Shown here: positions 62,570 through 64,000 of the stretch, one piece after another
Numbering within the stretch: position 1 is the stretch's first letter
Layout of the letters: each line of letters starts with the position of its first letter
From: a bacterium
GTDB taxonomy: Bacteria > Planctomycetota > Planctomycetia > Isosphaerales > Isosphaeraceae
DNA: 64,000 bases
NCBI GenBank assembly: GCA_016125085.1
Contig: WGMM01000002.1
Coordinates: 1 to 64,000, forward strand
Reading direction: 5' to 3'
Position numbers and translations under genes: made by a program
Notes under the pieces: generated by a model
Database searches by the model: none
What the model saw: only the letters and a program-made list of their open reading frames with translations
What the model was told of the DNA's origin: nothing

Positions 62570-64000
62570 TCAGGACGCCACGGGGTTCACGGCCGGGCTG
62601 GACGATTCGGATCCGAAACCGCCGGCTGGCAGCGTCATCCCCGCGCAGGCCTCGGGCAGTATGGCGATCTCACCCGTCGTGACGTCGTAAACCGCTCCGA
62701 CCACGGCGATTTTCCCTTCTTCGACCATTTTGCGGATCGTCAAGCTTTCCTCGAGGATATAGCGCACCGAGTGCACGACATTGCGGCGAATGACTTCGTC
62801 GACGACCGATTCGGATTTGGCCTGAGAAACCGCGCCACCCGGGCGGCCCTCCGGCTCGATCGAGTCGTCGATCCGTTTCAGAATGTGGTCGAGGTGCTGG
62901 CAGCCCGTGATCTCCGAGGCCGTCTTTTCGCCACCGTGAAACTGCACCGCGGCCGTCACGGCCCCGCACTTCGTGTGCCCCAGCACCATGATCAGCCTGG
63001 CACCCGCGACGGCCGTGCCGTATTCCATGCTGGCCAGCACTTTCGGGCCGACGACGTTACCCGCCACACGAATGCTGAAAATGTCGCCGAGACCGAGGTC
63101 AAAAAGCAATTCCGCAGGGCTGCGTGAATCGATACAGCTCAGGATCACGGCCAGCGGATGCTGCCCCACGGCCGTCGCCACGACTTGCCGGTTCAGGTCG
63201 CGGCTCAGCCGGTGCCCCGTGCGAAACCGCTCGTTACCTTCCATCAGAATGCCCAGCACCTGCGCGGGGGTCATCTGATTCTGCAATTCGCGGGTGGCGT
63301 AATCGACGTAAAGGATTTCGTCCTCAAGAGAATACATGTCCCTGAAGCCGTCCAGGCTGACCTGAATGCCGTGCTTCGGAGCGACGTGCGTCTTGAAATC
63401 CTGGATTACGTTGAGGATGTCCGAATCGATATAGCGCGAATTTCGGGCGTCGATCAGCACCTGAGAACCGTCCGGCAGCTCCTTCAGCACCTTTTCCAGC
63501 GAGGCCTTGTTGAGAAAGCTGACCTGTTCGCTCAACTCGATGTGCAGCACCTCGCCGCCGATGTGGTTCTCATGGATCAGCTTCAACGGCCGGTTCAGGT
63601 TCTCGTGCAGAATGAACCCGAGGCTGACGACCATGCCGATGATAATCCCCGTGAGCAGGTCCGTGCCGACGATCGCGGCGATCGTGGCGAGAAACGGCAG
63701 AAATTGCCTCAGGCCGCCGCTTTTCATCTCCAGAAAGATCTGGGGGCTCGCCAGCTTGCACCCGGTGATGAACAGGATCGCCGCCAGGCTCGCCAGCGGA
63801 ATCCTGTTCAGCCAGGCCGGCAGGAACATGATGCACACGATCAGAAAAAGGCTGTGGATGATCGCGGCCCAGCGCGTTTTCGCCCCGGCGTTGATGTTCA
63901 ACGAGCTGCGCACGATGACCGATGTGATCGTGATCCCGCCGATCGCCCCGGCGATCATATTGCCGACACCCTGGGCGACGAGCTCCCGATTCGGCGGCGA
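62570..64000 (-). CDS. SulP transporter - STAS - beta-carbonic anhydrase fusion (5' end beyond window)
   Basis: The visible 476 residues are the C-terminal part of a larger protein. First come SulP membrane segments: the frame runs off the window edge through NRELVAQGVGNMIAGAIGG, then ITSVIVRSSLNINAGAKTRW and four or so more helices. A STAS domain (VLHIELSEQVSFLNKAS, VLIDARNSRYIDSDIL) follows, then a complete beta-carbonic anhydrase. LAVILSCIDSRSP supplies Cys/Asp/Arg, and MVLGHTKCGAVTAA the zinc His and Cys. The inference is bicarbonate uptake coupled to hydration of CO2, as in SulP-CA fusions known from other bacteria. The zinc ligands are complete, so the enzyme should be active. Confidence 0.92.
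   Translation of the reverse strand, partial: SPPNRELVAQGVGNMIAGAIGGITITSVIVRSSLNINAGAKTRWAAIIHSLFLIVCIMFLPAWLNRIPLASLAAILFITGCKLASPQIFLEMKSGGLRQFLPFLATIAAIVGTDLLTGIIIGMVVSLGFILHENLNRPLKLIHENHIGGEVLHIELSEQVSFLNKASLEKVLKELPDGSQVLIDARNSRYIDSDILNVIQDFKTHVAPKHGIQVSLDGFRDMYSLEDEILYVDYATRELQNQMTPAQVLGILMEGNERFRTGHRLSRDLNRQVVATAVGQHPLAVILSCIDSRSPAELLFDLGLGDIFSIRVAGNVVGPKVLASMEYGTAVAGARLIMVLGHTKCGAVTAAVQFHGGEKTASEITGCQHLDHILKRIDDSIEPEGRPGGAVSQAKSESVVDEVIRRNVVHSVRYILEESLTIRKMVEEGKIAVVGAVYDVTTGEIAILPEACAGMTLPAGGFGSESSSPAVNPVAS

Overview
The window looks like a Planctomycetota chromosome (GC-rich, probably Gemmatales or Isosphaerales, though the order cannot be fixed from sequence alone). The evidence is a set of families that are expanded in, or nearly restricted to, that phylum: two DUF1559 pseudopilin-like proteins, two DUF1501 Tat-type proteins, a ThuA/membrane-bound-dehydrogenase/HEAT/cytochrome c fusion, Tat-exported sugar isomerases, FG-GAP and NHL repeat proteins, and a giant Gly-Asp repeat protein with an LEPR-x-LL-like N-terminus.

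Layout. 0-1.4 kb is a decayed mobile island: an IS3-type transposase remnant with an in-frame stop and a truncated tyrosine integrase beside a tRNA-Ala(GGC). 1.8-7.3 kb is a nucleotide-sugar cluster: a stand-alone nucleotidyltransferase, a 1126-residue GHMP-kinase/uridylyltransferase fusion and an NAD-dependent sugar epimerase, which together could make and epimerise a UDP-sugar. 7.4-10.8 kb encodes a DevCAB/MacAB-like tripartite exporter (permease, ATPase, membrane fusion protein). 11.1-15.4 kb is one 1423-residue protein of no recognised family. 15.5-25.7 kb is a seven-gene minus-strand run: exported haem/dehydrogenase fusion, small hypothetical, FG-GAP protein, thioredoxin/haem/PDZ protein, phosphoribosyltransferase plus alpha/beta hydrolase, and a membrane protein. 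26-27.9 kb holds two TIM-barrel sugar isomerase-like genes. 28-30 kb has a ParE-type toxin-antitoxin pair whose toxin is split by a stop codon, a small cysteine protein and moaA. 30-34 kb has two divergent DUF1559 genes around a Cys-rich exported protein, then an anchored redoxin. 34-40.4 kb carries a DUF1501 pair, a Gly/Arg-rich exported protein, a palindromic element and a thioredoxin-NHL protein.

40.9-53.7 kb is a single 4255-residue repeat protein built from duplicated modules, with no type I secretion genes beside it. 53.8-60.8 kb returns to housekeeping and envelope genes: a lipoprotein, nusB, ftsY, a PIG-V-like membrane protein, a second DUF1501 gene, a receiver-like protein and a HAD hydrolase. 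60.9-64 kb holds a PII protein lacking Tyr51, tRNA-Gln(TTG), the redox repressor Rex, and a SulP/STAS/beta-carbonic-anhydrase fusion running off the end of the window.

The best candidates for undescribed biology are the 1423-residue orphan, the kinase-uridylyltransferase fusion with its neighbours, the thioredoxin/CxxCH/PDZ protein coupled to an FG-GAP protein, and the modular giant protein. No CRISPR array, rRNA or convincing phage-defence locus is visible.
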